Part shown: positions 1 through 7,087 of the stretch, one piece after another
How positions within the stretch are numbered: position 1 is the stretch's first letter
Layout: every line of letters begins with the position of its first letter
From: Patescibacteria group bacterium
GTDB taxonomy: Bacteria; Patescibacteriota; WWE3; UBA101185; UBA10185
Length of the DNA stretch: 15,568 nt
NCBI GenBank assembly: GCA_018056275.1
Contig: JAGPFW010000014.1
Location: 1-15,568 of the forward strand
Reading direction: 5' to 3'
Made by a program: the position numbers and the translations under genes
Notes under the pieces: model-generated
The model's input: only the letters and a program-made list of their open reading frames with translations
Told to the model about the DNA's origin: nothing
Databases searched by the model: none

Positions 1-3000
1 GAAATTAGTCCAGTCCCATCTCCCACTATGGAAAGTTTTGCATCCGGATTTTGTGTGCCTATTCCCACAAGGAAGGAGCTATCATCCAAAAATACATTTA
101 GTCCTGTGTTTGCCCAAGGACCGCCAATGTAACTACTGTTCACCCAGGATGTGTTGCCACTTCCATCTGTTGTTAAAATATAACCTGCTTGCGCCCCTGT
201 TGGAAGAATAAGCCCAGTTGCTTTGATTGTACCGTTTACATCTAGCTTTGTGGTTGGTGTGACTACTCCGATTCCTACGTTTCCAGAGGCGTCTATTAAA
301 AATGGGCTTGTATCACTGGAAGTATCATTGACTCTAAAGCTAGCTCCGTTGCCAGTGTTGGTTATTGTAAAGGCGTCCCCTGAGCCTCCTCCATTTAAGG
401 AAAAGGAAGCGGTTGTTCCTGTGGAGGTTATTGCCCCAAGACTGTTTACACCAAAAAGATTTGAATTACTAGAATCTCTAATGTTAAGCGCGTATGTTCC
501 TGCAGCATCGGCTAGGTTTAGGTTTATGCCTCCTGTGGAAGTTATATTTGTTGTTGAGAGAGTAAGGGAACTGTTAGAAATTGTCCCTTCCGAAAGGACG
601 TTACTCGCAAAATAGGCGCCACCTTGAGCATTTATTCCTGCCACTTGATTCCCCGCAACACCTACGCCCAAAAGCCAACTTCCCATTGGAGCGGTGGTGG
701 GGTTTATTCTAACTGTTGATTGTGTCCATGTTGTATCTTCGGGTGAGTATGTAAAAACTGCTTGTCCAGCGGATGTCATTTGTGAGTTGGAGTTTATATT
801 TGCAACATAAATGTTGTTAAATCTGTAATTGGCATGGCCCAAATCAGATCCCAAGTCTACGGCTGGAATTACTGAAGAACCTGAGGATAATCTGGCGTTT
901 AGTGTGAGCAGATCTGTGGAGGTGGAACCTAAAACCGCTCCACCTAAAACGTGCAATTTTTCGGTTGGAGATGTTGTGCCAATTCCAAGACTTCCATTTG
1001 GGGTAAGTGTCAACAATGCCTCGGTACCCAAAACCGTTCCTTTTCCGATTATAAATTTGTCGTCATCTGTGCCAGCGCTGTCTTCTTGTACGCCCATCCA
1101 ATAATCCGTATCTCCTGCTGTTCTGGTGTTAAAAACAATAGAAGGGGAAGACCCAGTTAAATGAACATATCCTGTACCTGTTAGATCTAATGCCAAATTT
1201 CCTGTTCCATATGTTCTTAAAGTTAAATCGTTATTTTCAAAATTTTCCCCAGACTCAATGTATAAAGGACCGTATGAGCTTATATTTGCGCTTGTTTGAT
1301 TGGTAAGGACTAAATTGTTTGCAACTGAAACATTTCCTACATTAGAAAAAGTGGTTGGGCCGTTAAAGGTTATGCCTGAGGAGCCTAGTGTCGCCAGTGT
1401 GGCTGAGGTTGAATCAGAAAGGGTTAGGAGTCCGCTACTGTTAATAGCAAAAGATAAATAATTCTCTGCATCATAAGCGAGTCTTAATTGCTCTGTTGTA
1501 CCGACTATGTGAAGTTTTGCCGTTGGGTATTGTGTTCCTAGCCCTAAATTTCCAGCAAAGTATGTATTACCACTTGCGTCAATAAACGAAACTTGCGTGG
1601 TGTTGTGCCCATATACGTTGAATGGGTAATTTGTGGTAGGAATACTATTCAGGCCACTATACCCAATGGAAAGATCTCCATCTGTGTCAAACCCTGCTCT
1701 TTGGTAGCCGTAGACTCCAATTCCCAGTAAAAAGCTTTGGTCCAAAGGTTCTGTTGGATTAATTCTAACTGTAGATTCAGCGTATGTTGTTGTTGGTGGT
1801 TCATATGTAAAAATTGCTTGGCCAGTGGCTGTTAATTGCGCGTTTGAGTTTATATTTGCAACATAAATGTTGTTAAACCTGTATCCTGGAGCTCCAAGAT
1901 CTACGCTGATATCAGATTGAGGAATTATTGATGTTCCTTCTTTTATTCTTGCCACGAATTCTAGTAAGTCGGTTGAGGTATTCCCAAATCTTGCACCACC
2001 TTGTACATCTAGTGTGGTAGTAGGGGAGTCTGTACCGATTCCAACCATCCCCGAATCCGTGATGACAAAGTCATGGTAGGTGGCTGGTCTGATAAGTGTT
2101 CCCGCTACTCGTTGCCACAGCCCTAGCTCTCCGAAGACAACATCCTGTACAACAAGATCCAATTTATTTACCGAAGCTGTTAAGGTTTCTCCAGATGTTA
2201 CAAACCTTTGCGCCGTGTATGTACGGTTGCCTAAAACAGCTGAGTACAAATCTTCTCCTTTCAAGTTTAGGTCGTTTAAGGGATTTATAGTAATGTCTCC
2301 TGTTGAAGCAATGCTTAACCTATTGACACTATTTGTCATTAATGTGAGAGAGTAGTTGTCTAATGTTCCTAATGTAGCGTTAGATCCAAATGAGTTGCCC
2401 GAATTTAGAAAAACATTTCCCCCCAGAGCTGAATTTATTTCTGTCCATGCGGGGAGGCCATTTTTTACTGTTAAAATATTTCCCGGTAGACCCAAGTCTA
2501 ATCTGTTAAGTGTATTTGTACCAGAAGCATATATGAGATCCCCTACTGCAAATGAAGAAAGTCCTGTTCCTCCATATGCCGGGGATATAACATCTGCCTC
2601 CCATGTTCCTGTACCAATTGTTCCCAATTCGGTTATTTGTGTAGTATCTAAATCCGCTAAAGTCCCAGAAACAAGTTCACCGTTTGTTATAAAGAGTAGA
2701 TTTCCATCTATGTCATCTATGGTTTCTAGCTTTAAACCTGCTAGGTTTGTGATGGTTATATTAGAAAGTGTTCCTGTAGCATCTCCGGCCACTTCCAGAC
2801 TTGTTTCCAAGGAATTTTTTGCGAGGGTGTTTAGTGTTATTTCTCCCGAAAAATCTGTTGCTCCGTTAACGGCTACGGTTCCGATTAACTGTATTTCTCC
2901 TTCAGCGGTTATACCTTTATTAAACGTAACCAGTTCCTTTGCTAAAACTGGCACGCTGAATTCAACTTGATATTGGGGGTTTCTATTTCTAGTTCCCAAT

Positions 3001-3626
3001 ACGGCAGCCATCATTTCTTTTTCTGGTTTTTGTGTAAAGGGTTCTATTGGCCTAATCTGAATATTAAGCGCCTGTGCTATTTTCCCTCCTGCGGAATCAA
3101 ATTCATTTAATAATTTGTTAATGATTTGGGATTTGTACTTGGGGGGAGTGAGTAAGTACCCAGAGAACAGCATTAGTATAAGCGATGCCATAACAAAACC
3201 TGCAGATATTATTTTTATATTGTTTCTAAATTTTATGTAGAATGGGTCTTGCAAGTTGTTTTTGTATTCTGTTTTGGGTGAGTTATATATAGGGCTTGAG
3301 TATGAGTTTTCATTTTTTGCCCTCTTTAAGTCTTGTTTCTGCTCTGTTGTATTTCCTGTAATTGCATGTTTCTCTCTTTTTTCCAGTTGAGCCAACTTTC
3401 TTTCTTCTCGTTGTTCTTCTAGTTCTCTTCTTAGTTTTTCCACTTCGTCAAGGTTGTATTTTCTATGATTATGTATATCCCTTGTGGAAGATATTTTCCC
3501 CTGTTCTTCCATTCTTCTCAGATTTGTGGGTGATGTTTTTAGTATTAATGCTGCCTCATTTACGCCTACAACGTGAGTAGTAGTGTCACTTGCAGTATTT
3601 GGATTTTGGGCAGGCGTATTATTCAT
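1..3626 (-). CDS. HTH-TM-fibre: giant membrane-anchored tail-fibre-like surface protein with N-terminal MerR-type HTH (partial, C-terminus off window)
   Basis: Reading the minus strand from ATG at 3626 gives 1,208 codons with no stop before the window edge. Residues ~20-66 resemble a MerR/HTH_17 DNA-binding domain (VNEAALILKTSPTNLRRMEE, then KYNLDEVEKL). A charged helix follows (~60-105), then one hydrophobic helix (~138-159), then a very long beta-rich, Ser/Thr/Asn/Gly-rich region. That region has tail-fibre signatures: PAYGGTG (around 2560-2585) and repeated GIGTxxPxxxLxVxG motifs near residues 528, 693, 880, 1117 and 1188. Such motifs are known from phage tail fibres and S74-type chaperone-capped fibres; the cap itself, if any, lies outside the window. 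Inferred topology is N-terminus in the cytoplasm and fibre outside. It could be an adhesin for host contact or a membrane-tethered sensor-regulator. The frame is certain, the domain calls good, the function unknown. Confidence 0.85.
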   Translation of the reverse strand, partial: MNNTPAQNPNTASDTTTHVVGVNEAALILKTSPTNLRRMEEQGKISSTRDIHNHRKYNLDEVEKLRRELEEQREERKLAQLEKREKHAITGNTTEQKQDLKRAKNENSYSSPIYNSPKTEYKNNLQDPFYIKFRNNIKIISAGFVMASLILMLFSGYLLTPPKYKSQIINKLLNEFDSAGGKIAQALNIQIRPIEPFTQKPEKEMMAAVLGTRNRNPQYQVEFSVPVLAKELVTFNKGITAEGEIQLIGTVAVNGATDFSGEITLNTLAKNSLETSLEVAGDATGTLSNITITNLAGLKLETIDDIDGNLLFITNGELVSGTLADLDTTQITELGTIGTGTWEADVISPAYGGTGLSSFAVGDLIYASGTNTLNRLDLGLPGNILTVKNGLPAWTEINSALGGNVFLNSGNSFGSNATLGTLDNYSLTLMTNSVNRLSIASTGDITINPLNDLNLKGEDLYSAVLGNRTYTAQRFVTSGETLTASVNKLDLVVQDVVFGELGLWQRVAGTLIRPATYHDFVITDSGMVGIGTDSPTTTLDVQGGARFGNTSTDLLEFVARIKEGTSIIPQSDISVDLGAPGYRFNNIYVANINSNAQLTATGQAIFTYEPPTTTYAESTVRINPTEPLDQSFLLGIGVYGYQRAGFDTDGDLSIGYSGLNSIPTTNYPFNVYGHNTTQVSFIDASGNTYFAGNLGLGTQYPTAKLHIVGTTEQLRLAYDAENYLSFAINSSGLLTLSDSTSATLATLGSSGITFNGPTTFSNVGNVSVANNLVLTNQTSANISSYGPLYIESGENFENNDLTLRTYGTGNLALDLTGTGYVHLTGSSPSIVFNTRTAGDTDYWMGVQEDSAGTDDDKFIIGKGTVLGTEALLTLTPNGSLGIGTTSPTEKLHVLGGAVLGSTSTDLLTLNARLSSGSSVIPAVDLGSDLGHANYRFNNIYVANINSNSQMTSAGQAVFTYSPEDTTWTQSTVRINPTTAPMGSWLLGVGVAGNQVAGINAQGGAYFASNVLSEGTISNSSLTLSTTNITSTGGINLNLADAAGTYALNIRDSSNSNLFGVNSLGAITSTGTTASFSLNGGGSGDAFTITNTGNGASFRVNDTSSDTSPFLIDASGNVGIGVVTPTTKLDVNGTIKATGLILPTGAQAGYILTTDGSGNTSWVNSSYIGGPWANTGLNVFLDDSSFLVGIGTQNPDAKLSIVGDGTGLI
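790..827 (-). repeat. Copy 2 of a 38-bp direct repeat inside the fibre gene
   Basis: It matches 1846-1883 at 37 of 38 positions and encodes the same segment, YRFNNIYVANINSN. The flanking protein sequence is also similar (GIGTTSPTEKLHVLGGA upstream, QAVFTY and STVRINPT downstream), so this is the best-conserved core of a duplicated fibre module of roughly 130 residues. Confidence 0.85.
1846..1883 (-). repeat. Copy 1 of the 38-bp direct repeat inside the fibre gene
   Basis: It lies 1,056 bases (352 codons, in frame) from the copy at 790-827, with one mismatch. The surrounding module reads GIGTDSPTTTLDVQGGA, then YRFNNIYVANINSN, then QAIFTY and STVRINPT. The near-identity at DNA level suggests a recent duplication or gene conversion within the fibre. 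Confidence 0.85.
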
Positions 3627-3634
3627 TTTCTAAA

Positions 3635-3640
3635 ATTATA
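3635..3640 (-). promoter_or_regulatory. Proximal -10 box of the fibre gene
   Basis: TATAAT on the minus strand ends 8 bases before the ATG at 3626, with no ribosome-binding site between them. It would give a leaderless or nearly leaderless mRNA. No good -35 element is seen at 16-18 bases, so this box may be weak or may work with the distal promoter at 3690-3718. Confidence 0.5.
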
Positions 3641-3689
3641 CTCTTTTTGCTACCAAAAACTTTATTTACAAGATTTGGAGCATACAGAA

Positions 3690-3718
3690 ATATTATGGTT
3701 TTATTTTTAGGGTGTCAA
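3690..3718 (-). promoter_or_regulatory. Distal promoter of the fibre gene
   Basis: On the minus strand, TTGACA (3718-3713), 17 bases, then TAATAT (3695-3690). Predicted transcription starts near 3683 and reads into the fibre gene with a leader of about 57 bases that has no Shine-Dalgarno. A 5-codon ORF (MLQIL) begins at 3683, exactly 6 bases after the -10. Confidence 0.6.
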
Positions 3719-3725
3719 GGAGGAA

Positions 3726-4913
3726 TTATCGTACACTTACCGTATAAAGATCTATTTGGTCCGTCGTTCTAAACGATGTTAAAAGAATAATTTTATCCCC
3801 ATTTGGAGAGCTAAAAATATTATCTGAGTATATTTTATTGTTATAAATTTCTGTTCTGTTTGTTCCATCAATTCTAATCAGTGACACTTGTCCTCTATTG
3901 TCGGTTTCATTCATTTCTCTTTGCAAAACTATTAGGTGAAAGCTATCTGCATACCAAGAAAATTTAGGTGCTATGGCTGTAGCTTCTTGCTCATTGCCTA
4001 AATACTTCTCTGTTGTCAATACCAATGTATCTACATTTTCCCCAACAGGTAGGGGGTTTTCCATGTTGTAGACTCTGTATTCGTTCTGGCCATTTTGGTT
4101 TTCTATTTTATATAGGAACTTTTTCCCATCGGGGGACCATATTGTCTCCTTATGCAAGGCTAATTCTTTTAACTCCTCGCTTATGTCAAGTTTTTCTAAA
4201 AGTGCGGATCGCTTCTCTGTGAGAGCTAAGTCCCATCCTTCCTTTATTTCCAACCAGTTGGTTACGGTTTTTGCAGTTCTTGTGCCGAGTTCTGCTAAAT
4301 AATAGCTATTTTCATCTTGCTGTATTAGGAGTTGTTTCTCGTCGGGGGACCAAAAAATATTAAGTCCTTGAGAAAATTTCGTGTATGTGGTGTCCTCTAA
4401 CACAACGGAGGGGGTGGCACTAAAAATATTAAGTCGGGCGGGATTTAAGGGCAAGGTCCAAACGCCTGGGTTTTTATCATCTTGTGAAAAATATGCGATG
4501 GTACTTAGTGTTGGTGAAATCGCAGGATTTGTTGCTCCTGTTTGTGTCAATGGTTCAATCCTTGGTGTTTTTGACACTAAAACAGCTGTAATGTCAGTAA
4601 CAAGTTCTGGAAAAACTTCTATATTTTTCTCCCAGGGGGTAAAACCGCTTTTTACAATTTTTAAGTTATATATTCCTGGAGCTATTCCTCCAATGGATGA
4701 ATTTGTAGCTGTTTTTATTTCATCGTTTAAGTAAACTGTTGCACCTTCTGGGATGGATTTTGCATTAATCATTCCTGTAACAGTAAAATCTATTGGTATC
4801 TCATTTTTATTTTTCTCCAGTCGGTAGCCTGCCGTGTACAAATAAATTATCCCACTCACCCCCAAAATGATTAACGTGGTGATGAAGCCTTTTAGGAGAT
4901 ACCTTTTATGCAT
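3726..4913 (-). CDS. Membrane-anchored PEGA-domain protein with C-terminal beta-propeller
   Basis: 395 residues from the ATG at 4913. One N-terminal hydrophobic helix (~8-26, FITTLIILGVSGIIYLYTAG) anchors the protein. Next comes a PEGA domain (~40-105) with the characteristic SIPEGATVYLND and GIYNLKIVKSGFTPWEK. The rest is a TolB/WD40-like propeller with repeated blade motifs FWSPDEKQLLI, IWSPDGKKFLY, FSWYADSFHLIV and FSSPNGDKIILL. PEGA domains are typical of surface and envelope proteins, so it probably sits outside the membrane; its ligand is unknown. A GTG at 4934 would add 7 residues, but it lies directly before the TAAAAT -10 box, so 4913 is preferred. Divergent from the mreB-like gene. 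Confidence 0.85.
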   Translation of the reverse strand: MHKRYLLKGFITTLIILGVSGIIYLYTAGYRLEKNKNEIPIDFTVTGMINAKSIPEGATVYLNDEIKTATNSSIGGIAPGIYNLKIVKSGFTPWEKNIEVFPELVTDITAVLVSKTPRIEPLTQTGATNPAISPTLSTIAYFSQDDKNPGVWTLPLNPARLNIFSATPSVVLEDTTYTKFSQGLNIFWSPDEKQLLIQQDENSYYLAELGTRTAKTVTNWLEIKEGWDLALTEKRSALLEKLDISEELKELALHKETIWSPDGKKFLYKIENQNGQNEYRVYNMENPLPVGENVDTLVLTTEKYLGNEQEATAIAPKFSWYADSFHLIVLQREMNETDNRGQVSLIRIDGTNRTEIYNNKIYSDNIFSSPNGDKIILLTSFRTTDQIDLYTVSVR

Positions 4914-4921
4914 AAGTGTTA

Positions 4922-4951
4922 GAGATTTTAGCACTTTTCTATTTTATTGTC
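4922..4951 (-). promoter_or_regulatory. Candidate promoter of the PEGA/propeller gene
   Basis: On the minus strand, AAGACA, 17 bases, then TAAAAT, with the -10 ending about 11 bases before the ATG at 4913. This leaves a leader of only a few bases and no ribosome-binding site. The -35 is poor. Confidence 0.4.
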
Positions 4952-4960
4952 TTTTGTAAG

Positions 4961-4990
4961 TTGGGTACAGTTTCCGTATTAGTATATAAT
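4961..4990 (+). promoter_or_regulatory. Promoter of the mreB-like gene (leaderless)
   Basis: TTGGGT (4961-4966), 18 bases, then consensus TATAAT (4985-4990). The ATG at 4997 follows 6 bases after the -10, so transcription should begin at or next to the start codon. Confidence 0.6.
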
Positions 4991-4996
4991 CTTTTT

Positions 4997-6001
4997 ATGT
5001 TAGGGAATAAGCTTTGTATAGATTTAGGTACCTCCAGATCCGTTATATCTACAAATAAAAATAGAGATTTAATCTCTGAACCCACAGTTGTTGCAACTTC
5101 GTCTGAATGTGGTGAGGTTCTTTCGGTTGGGGAGCAGGCCAAAGAATTATTAGGCAGGACTACTGATGATATTAGCGCCTGTAGGCCTATGCAAAGTGGT
5201 GTTATAGCAGACTATGAGAAAATAGAAATTTTTCTTGCTCACTTGATAAATAGGGTTGTCAAAAAAAATTCTTTTTTAAAGCCAGAAGTAATTTTATCGG
5301 TTCCTTGTGGCGCGACCTCTGTGGAGTCTCGAGCTGTTATTGACGCTACATATTCTGTTGGCGCAAAAAATGTATATCTGGTTCCTTCTCCCTTATTAGC
5401 GGCCATTGGTGCAGGTCTTCCTGTCTCGCAACCTTCGGGAAATGTTGTTGTAACGATGGGAGCTGGTATAACGGAAACTGCGGTTGTGTCGCTATATGGC
5501 ATCGCTAATTATGGGAGTTTGCGTTTAGGCGGAGCCGATTTTGATGACGCTATTATACATCACATAAGGAGAAAATATGGATTAGTCATTGGTATAAGTT
5601 CTGCCGAAGAGGTGAAAATCTCGTTAGGAGATGCTTTATCCCGTGGAGGCGAGGTGTTTTTTGAAGTTAAAGGTAGAGATTCAATTACAGGTTTCCCCAA
5701 AATAACCGAAGTCTCTTCAACTGAGATATCAGCATGTTTGGCACCTCTTTTGGAAAAAATTTCTCTTTCCATTCAAGAGGTTTTAGGGAAAATGCCTCCA
5801 GAGTTAGCCACTGATGTTTTGGATAAGGGAATAACTCTAACTGGAGGATTGTCTCAAATGACCAATATAGACAAATATATATCGGATTGCATCGGAGTTC
5901 CTGTTCATGTCTCTGAGAGTCCTCAAGATTGTGTTATCAATGGTTTGCTCCTTGTGCTAGATCACATAGATCAGTTTTCCAAAAGCATGATAAAGAGATA
6001 A
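4997..6001 (+). CDS. mreB: MreB-like bacterial actin with degenerate ATPase motifs
   Basis: 334 residues, the usual MreB length, and similar to MreB throughout: CIDLGTSRSV (phosphate-1, Asp9 kept), RPMQSGVIADYE, SVPCGATSVESRAVIDA, AIGAGLPV, GGADFDDAIIHHIRRKYGL, EVKGRDSITGFPK, PPELATDVLDKGITLTGG. MreB forms membrane filaments that guide wall synthesis. Two active-site motifs are altered. The usual EEP before MAAAIGA is PSP (residues 130-132), removing the catalytic Glu. The usual DIGGGT phosphate-2 loop is TMGAGI (153-158), removing its Asp. An upstream in-frame ATG at 4916 would add 27 residues, but it precedes the promoter and the MreB N-terminus aligns from 4997. No mreC or mreD lies beside it; a glycosyltransferase gene follows 4 bases downstream. 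Family is clear; ATPase activity is doubtful. Confidence 0.9.
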   Translation: MLGNKLCIDLGTSRSVISTNKNRDLISEPTVVATSSECGEVLSVGEQAKELLGRTTDDISACRPMQSGVIADYEKIEIFLAHLINRVVKKNSFLKPEVILSVPCGATSVESRAVIDATYSVGAKNVYLVPSPLLAAIGAGLPVSQPSGNVVVTMGAGITETAVVSLYGIANYGSLRLGGADFDDAIIHHIRRKYGLVIGISSAEEVKISLGDALSRGGEVFFEVKGRDSITGFPKITEVSSTEISACLAPLLEKISLSIQEVLGKMPPELATDVLDKGITLTGGLSQMTNIDKYISDCIGVPVHVSESPQDCVINGLLLVLDHIDQFSKSMIKR

Positions 6002-6005
6002 ATAT

Positions 6006-6980
6006 ATGCATAAAGAGGGAAAAATATTAGGGGTAAAAGTAAATTTTATTCCAAAAAGTGTCGTGTTGGATAAGATTGATTCTTATTTATCTGGTGATTA
6101 TGGGTCTGTTGTTGATTCCAATTCCAAATTCCCCTTATGCCCAAAATCTGATTTAGATTATAATGATGATTCTTCTGCTGTATTGCCCATTATTTGTACC
6201 ACTAATCCTGAATTTATAATTAGTGCTCAATGTGATGAAGAGTTTCTAAAAATAATTAATAGCTCCTTTCTCTCTGTTCCTGACGGAATAGGTGTTATAT
6301 ATGCACAGAAGTACCTAGAAATTTTGGATTCTCTAAAAAGTTTTTTTTCTCGCAAAAGTTGTTCCAGGGGTTTTCTAAGTTCTAAAGATGAGAATGATAA
6401 ACCCTTGAAAGGTACCACAATGGAGAGGGTTAGTGGCGCTGATTTGATATATGATATTTGTTATCTTGCCTCTGAAAAAGGATATTCAGTTTTTCTCTTG
6501 GGAGGTTGGCCCACAAATTTTTGGGGAAAACCAATAAAAAATGCACAGTTTGATTTAGCAGATGAAGCTTCCAAAGTATTGTTACAGATGTTTCCTAAGC
6601 TAAAAATTGTAGGAGCAACGTCTCAGTTTAGTTATCTCCCAAAAGATGATTCAGCTACTATTAAGTTTATCCAAGAAAAGATGTCATATAAGGGCATTAA
6701 AGCAATTGACATATTGTTTGTCTGTTATGGACAGAATAACCAAGAAAAGTGGATACATCGCAATTGGAGTAAGATCCCAGCGAGATTGTCTTTGGGTTTA
6801 GGGGGAACATTTGACTATGTGAGTGGCCATAAGCATAGAAGTCCCAGATTATTTGTGCGATTCCACATTGAATGGTTATATAGGCTTATCACTCAACCGT
6901 GGCGTATTAAGAGAATTGCTAAATCTTGTTTTTTATTTCCGTACCTTGTCATTACTAAGAGTGCCAAATGTAAAATATAA
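6006..6980 (+). CDS. WecG/TagA/CpsF family (GT26) glycosyltransferase
   Basis: 324 residues. Family motifs are in order: TTNPEF (65-70), PDGIGV (92-97, with the Asp thought catalytic in TagA-type enzymes), ERVSGADL (140-147), FLLGG (163-167), GQNNQEKWI (242-250), GLGGTFDYVSG (264-274) and RSPRLFVRFHIEWLYRL (279-295). The family transfers N-acetylmannosamine-type or related sugars from a UDP donor onto a lipid-linked acceptor during wall or capsule polymer synthesis at the inner membrane face. The exact sugar cannot be read from sequence. It is longer than the usual ~240-250 residues because of two low-complexity insertions (~33-58 and ~108-138). It starts 4 bases after the mreB-like stop, so they form an operon with likely translational coupling. 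The link suggests a role in envelope polymer synthesis. Confidence 0.9.
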   Translation: MHKEGKILGVKVNFIPKSVVLDKIDSYLSGDYGSVVDSNSKFPLCPKSDLDYNDDSSAVLPIICTTNPEFIISAQCDEEFLKIINSSFLSVPDGIGVIYAQKYLEILDSLKSFFSRKSCSRGFLSSKDENDKPLKGTTMERVSGADLIYDICYLASEKGYSVFLLGGWPTNFWGKPIKNAQFDLADEASKVLLQMFPKLKIVGATSQFSYLPKDDSATIKFIQEKMSYKGIKAIDILFVCYGQNNQEKWIHRNWSKIPARLSLGLGGTFDYVSGHKHRSPRLFVRFHIEWLYRLITQPWRIKRIAKSCFLFPYLVITKSAKCKI

Positions 6981-7052
6981 CCTTTATAGTTTCATTAAAG
7001 CACCCTAAAAATGAATTTTGTTGTTTAAAATATCCAAATTTCCTAAAAATAT

Positions 7053-7081
7053 TTGACACCCAATGTCTTCATATATAACAT
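7053..7081 (+). promoter_or_regulatory. Promoter of the HTH regulator gene (leaderless)
   Basis: Consensus TTGACA (7053-7058), 17 bases, then TAACAT (7076-7081). The ATG at 7088 follows 6 bases later and there is no ribosome-binding site. An overlapping TATAAC at 7074 is a possible alternative -10. Confidence 0.6.
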
Positions 7082-7087
7082 GTAATT

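Noticed and set aside
223..2970. Several plus-strand ORFs (for example 223-615, 829-1104, 2080-2355, 2356-2970)
   Set aside because: They lie opposite the continuous minus-strand fibre frame, have unlikely Val/Pro/Ser-rich composition without domains, and lack starts with signals.
4914..4934. GTG start at 4934 for the PEGA/propeller gene
   Set aside because: The GTG directly abuts the TAAAAT -10 box (4927-4922 follows it); the ATG at 4913 fits a short-leader transcript and begins just before the membrane helix.
4916..4996. 27-residue N-terminal extension of the MreB-like protein
   Set aside because: It precedes the promoter (-35 4961, -10 4985), and MreB proteins start at the position corresponding to 4997.
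6981..7052. CTTTA...TAAAG inverted repeat after the GT26 gene
   Set aside because: Five AT-rich base pairs without a T-run; too weak to call a terminator.
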